Assembly: GCA_009746045.1 (NCBI GenBank)
Contig: RPFO01000164.1
Coordinates: 3,377,874 to 3,441,873 of the forward strand
Length of the DNA: 64,000 bases
Direction: 5' to 3'
Origin: Mesostigma viride
Taxonomy: Eukaryota > Streptophyta > Mesostigmatophyceae > Mesostigmatales > Mesostigmataceae
This document shows positions 12,701 to 24,965 of this stretch, one piece after another (the stretch's first letter is position 1; each line of letters begins with the position of its first letter). Under the pieces are notes generated by a model that made no database searches, was not told the DNA's origin, and saw only the letters and a list, made by a program, of their open reading frames with translations. The position numbers were made by a program, and so were the translations under genes.

Positions 12701-15458
12701 GGCGCAGACCGCTCCGTGCAGGATGGGCGGCTGCTGCTCGTGGAGGAACGTGACGGCCGAGGCCACCTGCAGGATGGCGTACATGCGCTGCTCCTTGCTG
12801 AAGTTGAAACGGGCGCCCATGCCCTCCGTTCTGTAACGGAGGGAAGGGGACTCGGAAGAGCAAGCAGCATAATGCATAAGCCCCCTCCAGACGACGACGG
12901 AAACATAGTCCTAACATTTTTTTCAAATGCACCATAGTACAATAGAAGCCGTGAGTTCGCACAATGACGACCATGGAAAGTAGGCCAAATACATCACTTG
13001 CACTTGGGAATCTAGAATGACAAGGGGGGGGGGGGGACACACAATTAGATTAGAAGGGAAAAAAAAAATAGGGCTGTACATGAGCCGATGGTTCAGAAAA
13101 GAAGTGGGACGGCTGAGTGGAAACAGAACCTAGATTCACGAATTTAGTTGCCTAATATGACCAGGACCAATTCCAAGTAGTTTGAGTAAAACACCCTCCT
13201 CCCCTCACACCTACTGGCTACTCATCCCCTGGTCTCTCACCTGTCGCGCCCCTTGCGGTGTTTGTCCAGCACATTGGCGAGTGTATCCGCCACGTACTCG
13301 TACACCATGGCGCGCTCCTTGTTGTCGATGACCACACCCACAAGCCGGATGAGGCAGCCATGGCGCAGGTCGTACAATATCTGGCCCTCCTCCACGACAT
13401 CTTCATCTTGAGACATGTTCAGGGGATAGGGCAGCAGCCTTTTCACAAGGACCTGCACAAGGACCCAGACAGGGAGACGGAAAGCATGTGGGCAGAGATC
13501 TGTATCAAGTTTTGTTTGCCCAGATTAAGGGTTTGAGAAACAAAGAACCTTTCTCAGCAACGCGAAGTCCATCATGCGGTGGCAACTGCCCATGGCTGAC
13601 GAGGATGCAGCATGTGGAAACGTGGTTGCCTCCAAGGACGGCATGACTATGACCAAGCAGGCGGTACAGCAAGCATGCCAGAGTCAAGACTTTTTTAAAT
13701 GAACCATTCATGCCAAGGAACATGGCAACATGCTGAATAGCAACGTCGGTCCCTCACAGGGGACGTGCCGCATGTGCACCCCTGGTAGTGGCAAAAAAGG
13801 GATCCCACTGCCCCTGACAGAAGTATGTCAAGGGGACGACATACCGAGGATCACGTCCCAAAACTCAATCGAAAAACCTACCATGCGTCACATGTTGGTT
13901 ACTATATCAATCAGACACTCCTACGTGTTGGGATCTGCTGCGCAAAACGCACGCGGCTGGGGCGGGCGGGCACCCCACCTGCGTGCCCATGAGGAAGCCC
14001 TGGTAGATGCGGGACCGCGCCTGCTTGGAGAACTCCATGTGCAGCGAGCGCGCGAGTCCCTCGATATCGGAGAAGAAGAGGATGGGCACCTGCGGGCCCA
14101 GCTCGACCAGCAGCTCATCCACGCTGAGCGAGGGGGCTGATGTGCTGCTGCTCTTGCCGTGGAACAGCTTGCTCTTCTTCTCCTTCTTGGCTTTCTGGGG
14201 GGAAGGGTGACCGGTGTGTGTGAGTGTGTGGGGGGGGGTTGAGCCAGCCACCATTACCGGGGTTGATTGAGCCACCCAGGAGGCAGATGGAGGGCGAGCG
14301 GTGGGAGCATGGGAGGGATGGGCACATGAGAGGCATGAACCGGTGGGAGGAGTGGGAGCATGGGAGGATGGGCATGGGGAAGAAAATCAGGGGCGTTCTG
14401 GAGGCATGAGAAGCAGGCAGGTGGACTGAGACCATGGGATGGGCGCATGAGAGGTTCGTTCACCCTCTTATTTTAGTTGATTATTGATTCACTCATTCAT
14501 TCATTCAGTCATTCCTTCATGCATGCGCGTGCCTCCATTGGGAGCGTAACGATTCGTGGGGCATCCGGGCAAGAGATGGGTGATGAGAACGGAGGCTCGA
14601 GTGGCCCGAGAGTGGCATGGTGGCGGCAGGGAGTGGGTGGGGAACCAGCAATGCAGGTGCTGGCAATCAGAGCACGAAACAGACAGAGAGGATAACGTGA
14701 ACAAGTAAGGAAGAAAGAAATTCCGCATCAAAAGAGACTCTCCTGCAGAAACCGTTGTCCATATTGGCCACATTGCTCTCTGGCAGCACCACAGGCTCCC
14801 TGTCCTGCCGTGAGCAGTCATGTGTGAAGCCAAACACAAACATACATGCATTGCTACTAGAAGAAACAAGGGCAACCGGGCCTTTTGGCTGGGATGCAAG
14901 AGGCGCCTATCACACAAGCTCCTTGCAGCGCACAACAATCGTAACAAGTAAGGTGACATCAAATGGTTACCTCTGCTCAGAGGCTGAGACAAGGATGCCC
15001 CAGGATGCCTTTTATTATGGTGCACTGATCATCGAGCCTGCCATGGGGCCTCCTATTCTACACGATTCCGCTTCCCTTCCAAACATCCCCTATGAAACCA
15101 ATAAAAGCCAAACAGCTTCTCATGACTCATCTTACGTCTACCGATGCTTACGGAACAACGAACCATTACGTGCAGAAGGGCACATCAACATGCCAAGTAG
15201 CTGACGAGTCATCATCCGACATCGAGGCAAAGCATCCATTTTTCAAAGTTAGGCAAGCGTCCGCTTACAAGAATGCGTGCAAATACTGCACACCAGACAT
15301 GCGCGTGATCATGTTGCTACCTGTCCTGCACGTGATCCTAATGCCGACTAGGTTTCTAGTGTAGCAACAATCGTCAACAGTAGACGCCAAGCAGGTTAAG
15401 TGCCCATAAAACTTACAGCTTTAACATTGGCGGCAAACCTGTCCACCTCGGCTGCCAT
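6750..15458 (-). CDS. pseudokinase with charged coiled-coil tail and ARM-like repeats (gene 1)
   Basis: Proposed exons, 5' to 3' on the minus strand: 15458-15417, 14194-13979, 13452-13241, 12830-12567, 12393-12319, 10252-8848, 8353-7631, 7169-6964 and possibly 6792-6750. All have GT..AG borders in matching phase, about 1061 aa. Start chosen at MAAEVDRFAANVKA because upstream similarity to the paralogue drops there. Kinase fold seen: VLVKRLLPYP (strand 3 Lys), EEGQILYDLRH (helix C), YEYVADTLANVL (hinge), APE in GQPWEAPEV, YGFGTLLMEL-like helix F, and ALWCTAATPSKRPSM. The catalytic loop is LHGAVCAFNVGM: the HRD Asp is missing, and DFG is DFI, so catalysis is unlikely. The tail is Ser/Pro/Ala/Lys-rich, then predicted coiled coil (RVAEAKNRLQARKQQMDEEK), a poly-Asp/Glu stretch and ARM-like helices (CRLLGALSKHDTLRDCAVAN). 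Probable role: scaffold or regulated adaptor. The last exon is uncertain. Confidence 0.75.
10253..12318 (-). other. large intron of pseudokinase gene 1
   Basis: This 2.07-kb AT-rich intron lies between the exon ending KDT and the exon starting with the IINIFKDAKDEDPEPKL segment. The matching intron in gene 2 is only 0.68 kb. No internal gene or recognisable mobile element was found. Confidence 0.6.
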
Positions 15459-17744
15459 CGCAGCGGCCAATGAGGACCAGGCGATAAGCTACGACTCTGC
15501 GATGAAGTTCCTGGCTGATTACAGTGAACACCGAGTGCGCGTCTTAAAGGCCATGGCGAGGCCGCCAAAGAAACGCCATGTACAAAAAGTGACAACTATG
15601 CTGTAGGTAATAACAGTGTAAATTTCTTTCCTGTATTTCTTTTTTGCCAAGCAAGAGAGCAGCACTAGGACGACTGGCGCTTCGGGTCCCCTCTGTATTT
15701 GGAAGTACAGTGCACCTGTAACAAAGAATACAACCGGCAAATTATTCCTTCGTATTTGTTGCCCAGGGCAATGTAGCTTCAGCTCGTGCTCTTAAGAAAA
15801 AGGGGTGGTCTCACTGGTCTGAGCTTAAAGCAGCTGCGAAGGCTGCGTAAGGCACCCTGCTGTAAGCCGTAACCTCAGTTTAGTCCCTAATACCGGGAAT
15901 TTACGCGGGGTGAACACGAGCGATTGCCTTAAAAACCTTAACGGTTAATGGTCAATGGATGCTTGCAATGAGGTCAGTCAACAGAGTCTGTCACAAGTCA
16001 GATTACTCCCAGTCTCCCACCGCCCACGCCTGACGCCGGTTACCCGCTTGAGCAAAGATGCGAGTTACGAGTATCCCAAGTACAAGTAACCGTAACCGCC
16101 TCCTTTAATTCACCTCGCCTGTACGCACGCCATCTGTCCAAAATGCAAGCATTGCACTTCTGGAATCTGCATTAAACCCAGCTGAGCCCAGCCCTGGCCC
16201 AGCATCGAATCTCTCGTAGCAATGATCTAGTAGCATCCGCTCATCTTTTCGCCCCTGGCATTGGGGCCTTCGAGGATTCTACAGTACTGTACCGCCGGGT
16301 TTCGGAATTCGGATCCCAGCTGTCGAATCTTCACCAGTTCAAGCGCGGTGCTTACGGCGCGGCGCGCCTACGTCATCCTGCACAAGTGCAACTTCCCCCA
16401 GGGGTTCTGTTCCAGGCCTCCAGCAGCTCTTCCAGGCTCCAGCACGGGTTCTGTACTGTACTGTCCTGTAGCACCCCCCTACTATATCAAGGAGACAACT
16501 GTGTATGACTGTAGCAGGCATGGGGTAGCAGGCATGGGGCCATGGGCCCGAGCTTCAAATACACAACCGGTATGTACCTGCGTACATAATTGTGTAACCT
16601 GCACACTGCATACATTTACGTCTTCTCGTTTTCTAGTGGCCTGCGCTGGTTGTCTCCGGCTTGTTGATACAATCAATTTCATTGCCGGCTCCATTCATTG
16701 GCGGCTCCAGCGGCGTGGGACACAACAAATGTGCACCAGCGCTCGACATGATGATGACAGTTCAGCTCCAGTGTCCAACACTCCACTTTCGGTTCAGCCG
16801 TGAGTGCCATCAGTCAAATCCTCACTCCCAGATGACTTTCCCGTTCATAAGAAGTTTTCCGCCTTATCAGATATGTCATGTTTTAGTACACTTTTGAGGA
16901 TAAACGAAACCCGCTGCCCGCTGCCCGCTGCCCGCTGCGGCCCGCTGCCCGCTTACCCGCTGTGGATCGCGCAAAGCATTCCGGCCGTGCAAAGGATGAT
17001 ATGGGAAACCGACCAAGGGCGGGTAGGCGGGCGAGCGTGAAAACTTCCTCTTTCTGCCGGCAATTATGCTTTTACTACGTGCATGGAAGGACCTACGCAT
17101 GATGATGACTGGACTGGGTTAGCGGGGCTTCAGAAACGAAGCGTGCGAACTACACCGCTGTATGGGCAGCAAGACACGACACAGAGGGGGGGATACATAA
17201 ATGGGTTGTTGTTTCAGTAATTACATAAAAAAAGGAAAGGGATAACCGATTTTGCTTGTTCTAAAAAGAAGCCAACCGACGTTGATTAGAGTCAGCGAGT
17301 TCTCGCCGGGGTTATGTTGTATTAATGTCGGGCTTGAGACGAAGAAACTAATACTTTCATGCATCATGGCGAACCTCCTATTAGGCCGAAAGAGTACATC
17401 GAGATACCAAAGCCGCGTTTCCAAGACTGAGATCCAGCCTGTCAGTGTGTGGGTGGCCAAGGAGCCATGATCAGCTCACGTGTTGTCCCCTTTATGCCAA
17501 CCTTATGTACAAAGCTATGGGTGAATTATATCTGTGTCACACAGGGTGCATCACCCGCGTTACCGTTTTGTCATAAGTATTAGATTTTGTAGGAACAGAT
17601 ATTAATCTTTTCTCAAGTCAAGCTTGCATTTCCGGTTACCTTTCTTGGCTACATTGCTTTCATCGTGCGTTGTGGGTTGGCATCCTTTTGCACAATTTTT
17701 CAATTGCATCATAAAGGTGTAGGTCGGTATATGGGCACGCGTGT
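15459..17744. other. upstream region of pseudokinase gene 1, no gene seen
   Basis: This should hold the promoter of gene 1. Fragments matching the SINE-like family occur at about 16487 (ATCAAGGAGACAAC) and 16636-16670 (GCCTGCGCTGGTTGTCTCC), in opposite orientations. A short GCCCGCT tandem repeat lies at about 16908-16965. No supported exon. Confidence 0.4.
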
Positions 17745-17890
17745 GTGTATTAAATTAAATTAAATTAAATTATAACATGCCTCCGTGGGGAGGTCATGTA
17801 GCACATCACATATTCTATGATGGATGGGGTGGAGGAAGCCGCGTGATCGAACTATCCTAACTCTAAGCTATCTAGAAAATCCTACCTACA

Positions 17891-18707
17891 CTACTCATCA
17901 AAACGCCTCCTCCGCTTGGGGGGAGGTGGCTTGCCCACAGGGTCGGGCGTATGCGCCTTGACAATCTTCTTCCACCGCGTCTTGTCCTGCATGGCAGTCC
18001 AAAGACGGGAGAGAGAGTGGATGCGGTGCTCAAACTGGGCTGGGACCACTAGGTCGTCCAGCAGCATCTGAACGTAGTTCGTGACAGGTTTCCCTACCCT
18101 TTTGGGAATGTCCTCGGGGCCAGGCCAGGTCAGAATGTGCCGCCCTGGCTGGCCAAGCCGCTGGGGGCCGGCCGGACCGAGGGTGGTGTCGACCTGGCTG
18201 GTGCGGGCAAGGTGGCCTACAAATGCTATCCTACGCTGCCTAATCTCGTCCGAAACACGAGGCATGCCATGATACAAAGACTCTGATGACGGACGCTCGG
18301 AAAAACCTACGTTAACGGACCTGTCGGAGCATCCTGTAAACCGTGCCGTCTAGCCTAGCTGCCAGTTTGGGTGGGAGGGTCCACGCCTCGGCGCCATACG
18401 TGAGCACCGTGAGGACGAGGACCTTGAAGAGCATGCGCTTGCGGTGCCCGCCCAGGCCCTTCGAGCGCCAGTAGGGTGTGAGCGAACGGAGCTTGGCCCA
18501 GGCAAGGCCGATGCGGGTGTCCACATCGTCGACGGTGTCAGGAAGCCAGCTCCCCAACAGCTTGAAGCGGTCGCGGAACGGGACCTCCGTCCCGTCGAGC
18601 AGGCGCGGCAGCGGTGGTTTACTGGAGGCCCCAATCACCAGCGCCTCGGTTTTGACACTAATCTCCAACCCCGCCGCCCGCGCCTCCAGGCCCAGGCAGT
18701 CCAGCCA
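17891..18707 (-). pseudogene. LINE ORF2, C-terminal part
   Basis: Starts at the break with LDCLGLEARAAGLEISVKTE, followed by LLDGTEVPFRDRFKLLGSWL and GAEAWTLPPKLAARLDGTVY, typical of the segment after the RT thumb in L1-like ORF2. After a frameshift near 18300 it continues IRQRRIAFVGHLARTSQVD and ends in the basic tail KRRRRFDE. It is colinear with, and directly continues, the RT that stops at 28355. Confidence 0.8.
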
Positions 18708-18736
18708 GGGTGGTTTTACCGGATTAGGATACATTT
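18708..18736 (+). repeat. left terminal inverted repeat of the 9.64-kb element
   Basis: 29 bp, identical to the reverse complement of 28323-28351. It is followed by an inverted GGATACATTTG/CAAATGTATCC pair around 18727-18757. Confidence 0.9.
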
Positions 18737-18810
18737 GCACGGCTTCAAATGTATCCTAAATGCACCATTGGCAAACATGGTTTCTGGACATGGTCGATAT
18801 CATTAATATG

Positions 18811-18843
18811 TTTGGCAAGCATGATATGATCATGCTTGCCAAA
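18811..18843. repeat. perfect hairpin inside the transposon left end
   Basis: 15-bp arms (TTTGGCAAGCATGAT and its complement) with a 3-nt loop. It lies about 100 bp inside the terminus and may be a transposase site or a folding element. Confidence 0.8.
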
Positions 18844-19554
18844 GATGTTGTCTCTTTTCATATTTCACACATATATTATCGGCCTCGGCGTGCCATGCTT
18901 CCACGTTTGTTGTCTCTTTTCATATATTGTAAGTATGATCAATAAAATTCCAAACATGACCATGTTGGAGACTTCAAGTGGAGCATCATGATTACTGTTT
19001 TCACTATTACGTAACCCATGGTTCATGTTAACATGGCATAATGAGCAATCCTATTGACCCCATGACTAATGGTGAAGTTAATAAAGTTACATCGTGGCAC
19101 GTCACTATAGCATCAAGTTGCATCATTGTGCATAAAGTAGTTTAGCACTGAGTTGGCATGCCAACACCAGGTACACTAAATAAATTAAAACCAGAATTGA
19201 TAAACAACCCAGTATCCAAATACAGTATCCATATATATGCAGGTCGTACTACAGGTGCAGCCACGGCTGCCACGCGGCTTCTGCAGCGATCACGCTCTTT
19301 CTCCTAGACAATTGCTCTACTGGTCCCTACAGGTCGGTCGACTTGGACCATGATGCGTCAAGAACAGTTAATTGACCGACTTAAACAAGATGTTTGTCTA
19401 CATGCAGCTGTCTGCACCTAACTAACGCGAAACCGCGTGCTACCAAATATAGGGGGAAATGCATGAGTAACACATGTCAACGCACAACCGGTGGAAATCA
19501 CGCGATACCAACCGCGGCAACAGTGGTGTGAACATAGCGGGCACTGACATGCAA

Positions 19555-19985
19555 AAAAGCACCAGCAGCGGCATCAGTAGCAAATTGTAGTAGCGGAACA
19601 ATAGCCACTACATCAATGCAACAACACATCAGCCCAGCAACACAGCAGCAGCATGACCGTAGCACAGCAGCAGCACAACTGTAGCACATCAACACGGCCG
19701 CATAGCAGGAGCACAAGTCAGCGCAGCAGCAACTTAGTATGCCGATTCCTGAATTTCCTATCAGTGGACTATAGTCCATTGATAGGAAATTCACTAATAG
19801 GCAGTACTAGCTCAGCAGCACGGCAGCAATGCAGCAGTGCATCAACACAGCAGCACGACAGCAATACATCAGCGGCACGGCAGCAATGCAGCAACACATC
19901 AGCACAATAGCACAGCAGCAGCACGGCAGCAATGCAGCAGCAGTAGCATGGCAGCACAGCAGCAGCAGCAGCACATGAGCAGCTC
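19555..19985. repeat. degenerate CAG/GCA-rich tract
   Basis: Irregular CAGCAGCA, CAGCACGGCAG and CAACACATCAG units. Open frames here are a consequence of the triplet repeat. It is interrupted by the 42-bp palindrome at 19751-19792. Confidence 0.8.
19751..19792. repeat. 42-bp near-perfect palindrome
   Basis: Arms GAATTTCCTATCA and TGGACTATAGTCCA fold back on each other, with one mismatched pair in 42 nt. It sits in the middle of the CAG-rich tract. Confidence 0.85.
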
Positions 19986-20009
19986 AATGACAACAACGCT
20001 GCTTGCGCT

Positions 20010-21540
20010 TCAGCAGTCGTCGTCGTCGTCATCGTCATCGGCAAGGATGAGCGCTCGCTTCCGACGCCGGGAGGCGCCTGCGTTGTTGTTCTCCGCCACA
20101 ACGTCGCTGGGTGGAACCATCTCGCGCAATCGAGCCTCGGCCAGGGTGATATCCGGCGCTTGCAACGCAGGGACGACCACACCGGGGCACCCGCAGATCT
20201 GTGCCTCCAGCTCGTGGAGAGGCACGCAAGAAACCGCGTCCTCCTCCCAACGGGCACCCCAGTACATGGCTACCATGTCGTTTTGCGTGTCGACAACAGC
20301 GACACGACCATGGTACCTGCCGTCCCGGCTTTCGGTGCGACCGTCCGCGGATGTCACACGCTCCGACGCCCAATGACACACGACTTGCCCTACGAGGTTG
20401 CGGCTGCCACTCTTGACCTGCAGCGTTACGCCTTCCCAGCATGCCTTCGCCATGCCGACGATGCCCTTTGAGCATTCAGCATCTTGCCACTTCACGACCG
20501 GGTGTTCCGCGTCATAGGGCACCTCCTTCAGCGCCTTTAGGCACTCCTTGGTGAGCTTTTTGTTCGCACCCAAGGAGACTCCATGGGGCGGCTGACCTCG
20601 CTTGCCCACCACTTGTGTCAAGACGAGGTCTGAGGCGGTGATGATCACCGTGTGCGCCGCAGTGGTTGGCGGATGGGGCCATTGCGCAATGTCTGTATTC
20701 CACGGGTGCCACGTGTCATGCAAATGCTTAGCGCGGTATACAAAGAGCTCAATAGAAGGTTGGCCGCCATCCTCCTTCGCAACCACCTCCTTGATGATGC
20801 CAACGAGGACTGGAGTCCACGTGAGCTTCGAGTTGCAGAGAATACCAGCTGAAGGGTGCCAGTATAGAACAGCGGAGCCTTTCTCAACGCCTTGCATGCG
20901 CTTCAAGTAAGCGACCTTGGCTGCCATGGCCCTGTCTTCTGCCGCCCATTCCTGCTGTGTGTGGCCATCATGACGAACTCGGTCTACCAGCGGGGTGACG
21001 CGCACCGCCTCTGCGTCGACCAACGCCATGAAGTGCTCTTCTTGCGTCGGTGGTGGTTCAGGCGCTGCATCGTGCTCACGCAGGGCGGAGATGTCCGCGC
21101 GAGATGGCCACGGCAAAGGGCGCCACTCCTCAGGCACCTCCTCAGGGGCATGTGGGACTTGACTTGCGAAAAAAGGCCTTGTTTGGCTTGATGGTGTCGG
21201 GCGGAAAGTACCACTGCCAGATGCCATGGGGCAACTTCTCGACCCTTGTTTTGATCGACTCCAGCTCCTTCCCCAGAAACTCCATGTTCAATGGTGCGAA
21301 GGCTGGGGTGTCCTGCAACATCGGAATGCGGTCTGGATCCACAAGTCGGACGCCAAACAGCGGCCGCCCCTCCGCATCAAACCTGTATGGCTGTGTCATC
21401 GCCTTCCCGCACCGTGGCGCGCCTTCCTGTCGAGTCCCCGCGGGCTGCCACGGCGTCTTTTGGGACTCCGTGGTCCGGTAGGACAACCAGGTCTCTGTGT
21501 TGCCCTGTACCTGGAAGAAGACGGCGTGGTGCACCTTCAT
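20010..21540 (-). pseudogene. unrecognised transposon-borne gene, about 510 codons, one frameshift
   Basis: The minus-strand frame from an ATG at 21540 (MKVHHAVFFQVQGNTETW) runs through DTIKPNKAFF. There a run of six A on the plus strand (21169-21174) shifts the frame. Dropping one base of that run continues into ASQVPHAPEEVPEEWRPL and onward to 20010. The second part contains LYWHPSAGILCNSKLTWTPV, a likely beta-rich module (WTPVLVGIIKEVVAKEDG, IELFVYRAKHLHDTWHPW), and a basic then acidic end (RRRKRALI, eight Asp). I do not recognise the family and see no catalytic motif of a transposase or polymerase. Its position inside the terminal inverted repeats says it is carried by the element. The frameshift may be real or a homopolymer sequencing error. 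Confidence 0.5.
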
Positions 21541-21569
21541 TGAGCGACCGCGTTTTTCAGGCACCGGCT

Positions 21570-22545
21570 GTGCCGCTCCGCCGCTCCGCTGCCCGCCGGC
21601 TGCGCCGCCGGCCCGCCGCGCGCCGGCTGCCCCGCCCCGTAGCCCGTCGACAGGCTGCCCCGCCCCGCCGCATGCCAGCTGCGCCGGCCCGCCGCCCACG
21701 CGCGCCGGCAGCGCCGTTGGCCCCCCGCGTGCCGACGGCCCTGCCCCGCCGCCCGTTGACAGCCCCGCCCCGCCGCATGCCAGCTGCGCCGGCCCGCCGC
21801 CCATGCGCGCCGGCAGCGCCGCTGGCCCCCGCGCGCCGACGGCCCTGCCCCGCCGCCCGTCGACTGCCCCGCCCCGCCGCCCGTCGACAGCCCTGCCCCG
21901 CCGCATGCAGGCTGCGCCGCCGCTGCCACCTCGCTGCGCGCTGGCTGCGCCACCTCGCCGCCCGCCGACGGCGCCGCCCCGCCGCGCACCGGCTGCCCCG
22001 CCCCGCCGCCCGTCGACTGCCCCGCCCCGCCGCATGCCAGCTGCGCCGGCCCGCCGCCCACGCGCGCCGGCAGCGCCGCTGGCCCCCCGCGCGCTGACGG
22101 CCCTGCCCCGCCGCCCGTCGACTGCCCCGCCCCGCCGCCCGTCGACAGCCCCGACCCACCGCATGCCAGGTGCGCCGGCCCGCCGCCCGCGCGCGCCGGC
22201 AGCGCCGCTGGCCCCCGCGCGCCGACGGCCCTGCCCCGCCGCCCGTCGACAGCCCTGCCCCGCCGCCCGTCGACAGCCCCGCCCCGCCGCATGCCAGCTG
22301 CGCCGGCCCGCCGCCCACGCGCGCCGGCAGCGCCGCTGGCCCTGCCCCGCCGCCCGTCGACTGCCCCGCCCCGCCGCCCGTCGACAGCCCTGCCCCGCCG
22401 CATGCCAGGTGCGCCGGCCCGCCGCCCGCGCGCACCGGCAGCGCCGCTGGCCCCCCGTGCGCCGACGGCCCTGCCCCGCCGCCCGTCGACAGCCCCGCCC
22501 CGCCGCATGCCAGCTGCGCCGGCCGGCCGCCCATGCGCGCCATGC
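21570..22545. repeat. GC-rich minisatellite in the transposon
   Basis: Repeats of CATGCCAGCTGCGCCGG, GCGCGCCGGCAGCGCCGCTG and CCGCCGCCCGTCGACAG recur in varying order at roughly 100 to 250-bp spacing. All six frames are open because of the composition, so the long frames here are not taken as genes. Confidence 0.85.
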
Positions 22546-22720
22546 GCTTCGCAGGTCCATTGGGATCATGAGGCCTGCGCAAAATCTCACCTCGGAGGCC
22601 CGTGCTACTTCTAGTAAGATGCTTGCATTTTCAATGCGTCACCTATATGCAGGCATAGAGGGTGGTACATGGCGCTAGACTCATCAGGGGATAGGAGCCA
22701 TGCCCTCAGCAATTACTCAC

Positions 22721-22762
22721 CTCCTGGCCCTTGCTGTTGCGGTCTCGGATGAAGATGATGGT
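22721..22762 (-). other. candidate short exon (14 codons) of the transposon gene
   Basis: Minus strand: acceptor GTGTAG, then codons TIIFIRDRNSKGQE, then donor GTGAGTAA. Strong splice borders and an even phase suggest an upstream exon of the gene at 20010-21540. Unproven. Confidence 0.35.
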
Positions 22763-23451
22763 CTACACGCCGCCGCATGCAAACAAGGAATGAGAGACAA
22801 AGCCGTGCGAGGCCAATATGGGCACAGTGAGAGAAACAAGTCGACGCGAACCTACATCACGAGTGTCAGCGAAGGGGACCCATGGGAGAAGTCTCCCTCC
22901 CATGGTATCATTCACGGACACACGCAGCGGCCATGGGAACAGCCAAAACAGCAGGTTCACACACGCAAGGGCAACGACCTGCAGTGCCTGACCAGCATGT
23001 CGGTCAGTTGTGATTGGCAAGGCAGAGCCACACACACCAGGTACACGCTGCATGGGCAGGGAAGACGCTCTTACATGAGAAAAAGCGAGGAAACGTGCGC
23101 GAGAAGGATATTAAGAGCGATCCGCGCTAGAAGGATGCTACAATAGCATCATATATTCAAGAATTAGCAAAGAAAGATGTAGAAAAGAGACAAAAGAAAG
23201 AAATACGAGAGAAAGCAAAGACAGGGAGCTGCCAAACCGGGCAGACAAAAGGTTACGAGCGGCAAGAGTTGTGAACGCTGCACTTGATTGCTTTCTCTGA
23301 CTTGTCAACTGCGAAGAGTGACTGACTTACCTCTCTGGAAATGGTATGCTCAGCATCCCATGGTAATGAAATGGTGAGCTATGCTGTCAGACATGCCTAT
23401 ATAACATAGCTACCCTAGGGTCCTAATACAAAACTAGAAATCAAACCATAC

Positions 23452-23496
23452 CGTGAGTTTCCCGGCTCGCACGGCCTCCTCCCTTTGTGCCAACGC
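23452..23496 (-). other. candidate short exon (15 codons) of the transposon gene
   Basis: Minus strand: acceptor GTTTGCAG, codons ALAQREEAVRAGKLT, donor GTATGG, phase 0 at both ends. It may belong with the exon at 22721-22762. Confidence 0.3.
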
Positions 23497-23639
23497 CTGC
23501 AAACACAACGGGCCGTGGAGGAGGGTGGAAAGGTGGGCAAGTGTGGAGGAGTTTGGGGGGGACCGGGTTGAGCAGCGGTGGGGGAAAGATGTGCCGGTCA
23601 TGATGTTGTCAACTACAGCTGTTGTATCGTGATTCACCT

Positions 23640-23935
23640 TCAATAAGTCTACTGTTCTACATCCGGTGGTGGATGGACACAAGCAATAAAGGCCCCGCCC
23701 ACAACTCAGATTTCTTTAGAAAATCTACTGATCTACATTCCATGGCGCCTTCACAGAAGCAGGAAACTCCGCCCACCGGTCAAATGTGACGCCCAACAAA
23801 GCCCCAACTTATTTCTTCAAGAAGTATACTGTTTTACATCCGGTAGTGCTTGGACAGAAGCAATATGTAAAGCCCGCCCACGAGTCGGATTTCTTTACGA
23901 AAAACCTGTTTTACATTCGATGGGGTCTTGACAGA
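23640..23935. repeat. degenerate tandem repeat of about 120 bp
   Basis: Segments with TCTACTGTTCTACATCCGG, then CCCGCCCAC, then GATTTCTTTA recur three times (about 23645, 23715, 23825-23905) with moderate divergence. Confidence 0.5.
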
Positions 23936-24004
23936 TTCAAGCAGCAATACTCGTTTCTACCTGCGTGCGACTGCAGCGGCCGAGTGCTGCAACTTGCCTT
24001 CACG

Positions 24005-24965
24005 TCCCAGTCTTCACGTGACAGTCCTGGTCTTCACGTCTTCACGTCTTCACGTCTTCACGTCTTCACGTCTTCACGTCTTCACGTCTTCACGACTTCA
24101 CCTGAACTTGCGGCGTATCGTATCTTTGATACCTTGCATGCACGTCTTCACGTCTTCACGTCTTCACCGCGTCTTCACCTGTCTTCACCACGTCTTCACG
24201 GCTTCACGTCTTCACGTCTTCACGGCTTCACCTGAACACCTGAACTTCACCTGAACTTGCCGTATCGTGTCTTCACGTCTTCACGTCTTCACGTCTTCAC
24301 GTCTTCACGTCTTCACCGCGTCTTCACCTGTCTTCACCACGTCTTCACGGCTTCACGGCTTCACGGCTTCACGGCTTCACCTGAACACCTGAACTTCACC
24401 TGAACTTGCCGTATCGTGTCTTCACGTCTTCACGTCTTCACGTCTTCACGTCTTCACGTCTTCACCGCGTCTTCACCTGTCTTCACCACGTCTTCACGGC
24501 TTCACGTCTTCACGGCTTCACGGCTTCACCTGAACACCTGAACTTCACCTGAACTTGCCGTATCGTGTCTTCACGTCTTCACGTCTTCACGTCTTCACGT
24601 CTTCACGTCTTCACCGCGTCTTCACCTGTCTTCACCACGTCTTCACGTCTTCGCGTCTTCACGTCTTCACGGCTTCACCTGAACACCTGAACTTCACCTG
24701 AACTTGCCGTATCGTGTCTTCACGTCTTCACGTCTTCACGTCTTCACGTCTTCACGTCTTCACCGCGTCTTCACCTGTCTTCACCACGTCTTCACGGCTT
24801 CACGTCTTCACGTCTTCACGGCTTCACCTGAACACCTGAACTTCACCTGAACTTGCCGTATCGTGTCTTCACGTCTTCACGTCTTCACGTCTTCACGTCT
24901 TCACGTCTTCACCGCGTCTTCACCTGTCTTCACCACGTCTTCACGGCTTCACCTGAACACCTGAA
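24005..24965. repeat. TCTTCACG octamer array with ~149-bp higher-order unit
   Basis: The basic unit is TCTTCACG. Variant blocks (CACCGCG, CACCTG, CACGGCT, CACCTGAACACCTGAAC, TTGCCGTATCGTG) recur in fixed order. The CGTATCGTG marker lies at about 24261, 24410, 24559, 24709 and 24858, a period of 149-150 bp. This is a genuine two-level repeat, of a kind usually seen in satellites. Confidence 0.9.

Noticed and set aside
21142-22678. Long Arg/Ala/Gly/Pro-rich frames on both strands
   Set aside because: GC-rich minisatellite with six open frames; only the part from 21540 downward shows non-repetitive protein-like sequence.
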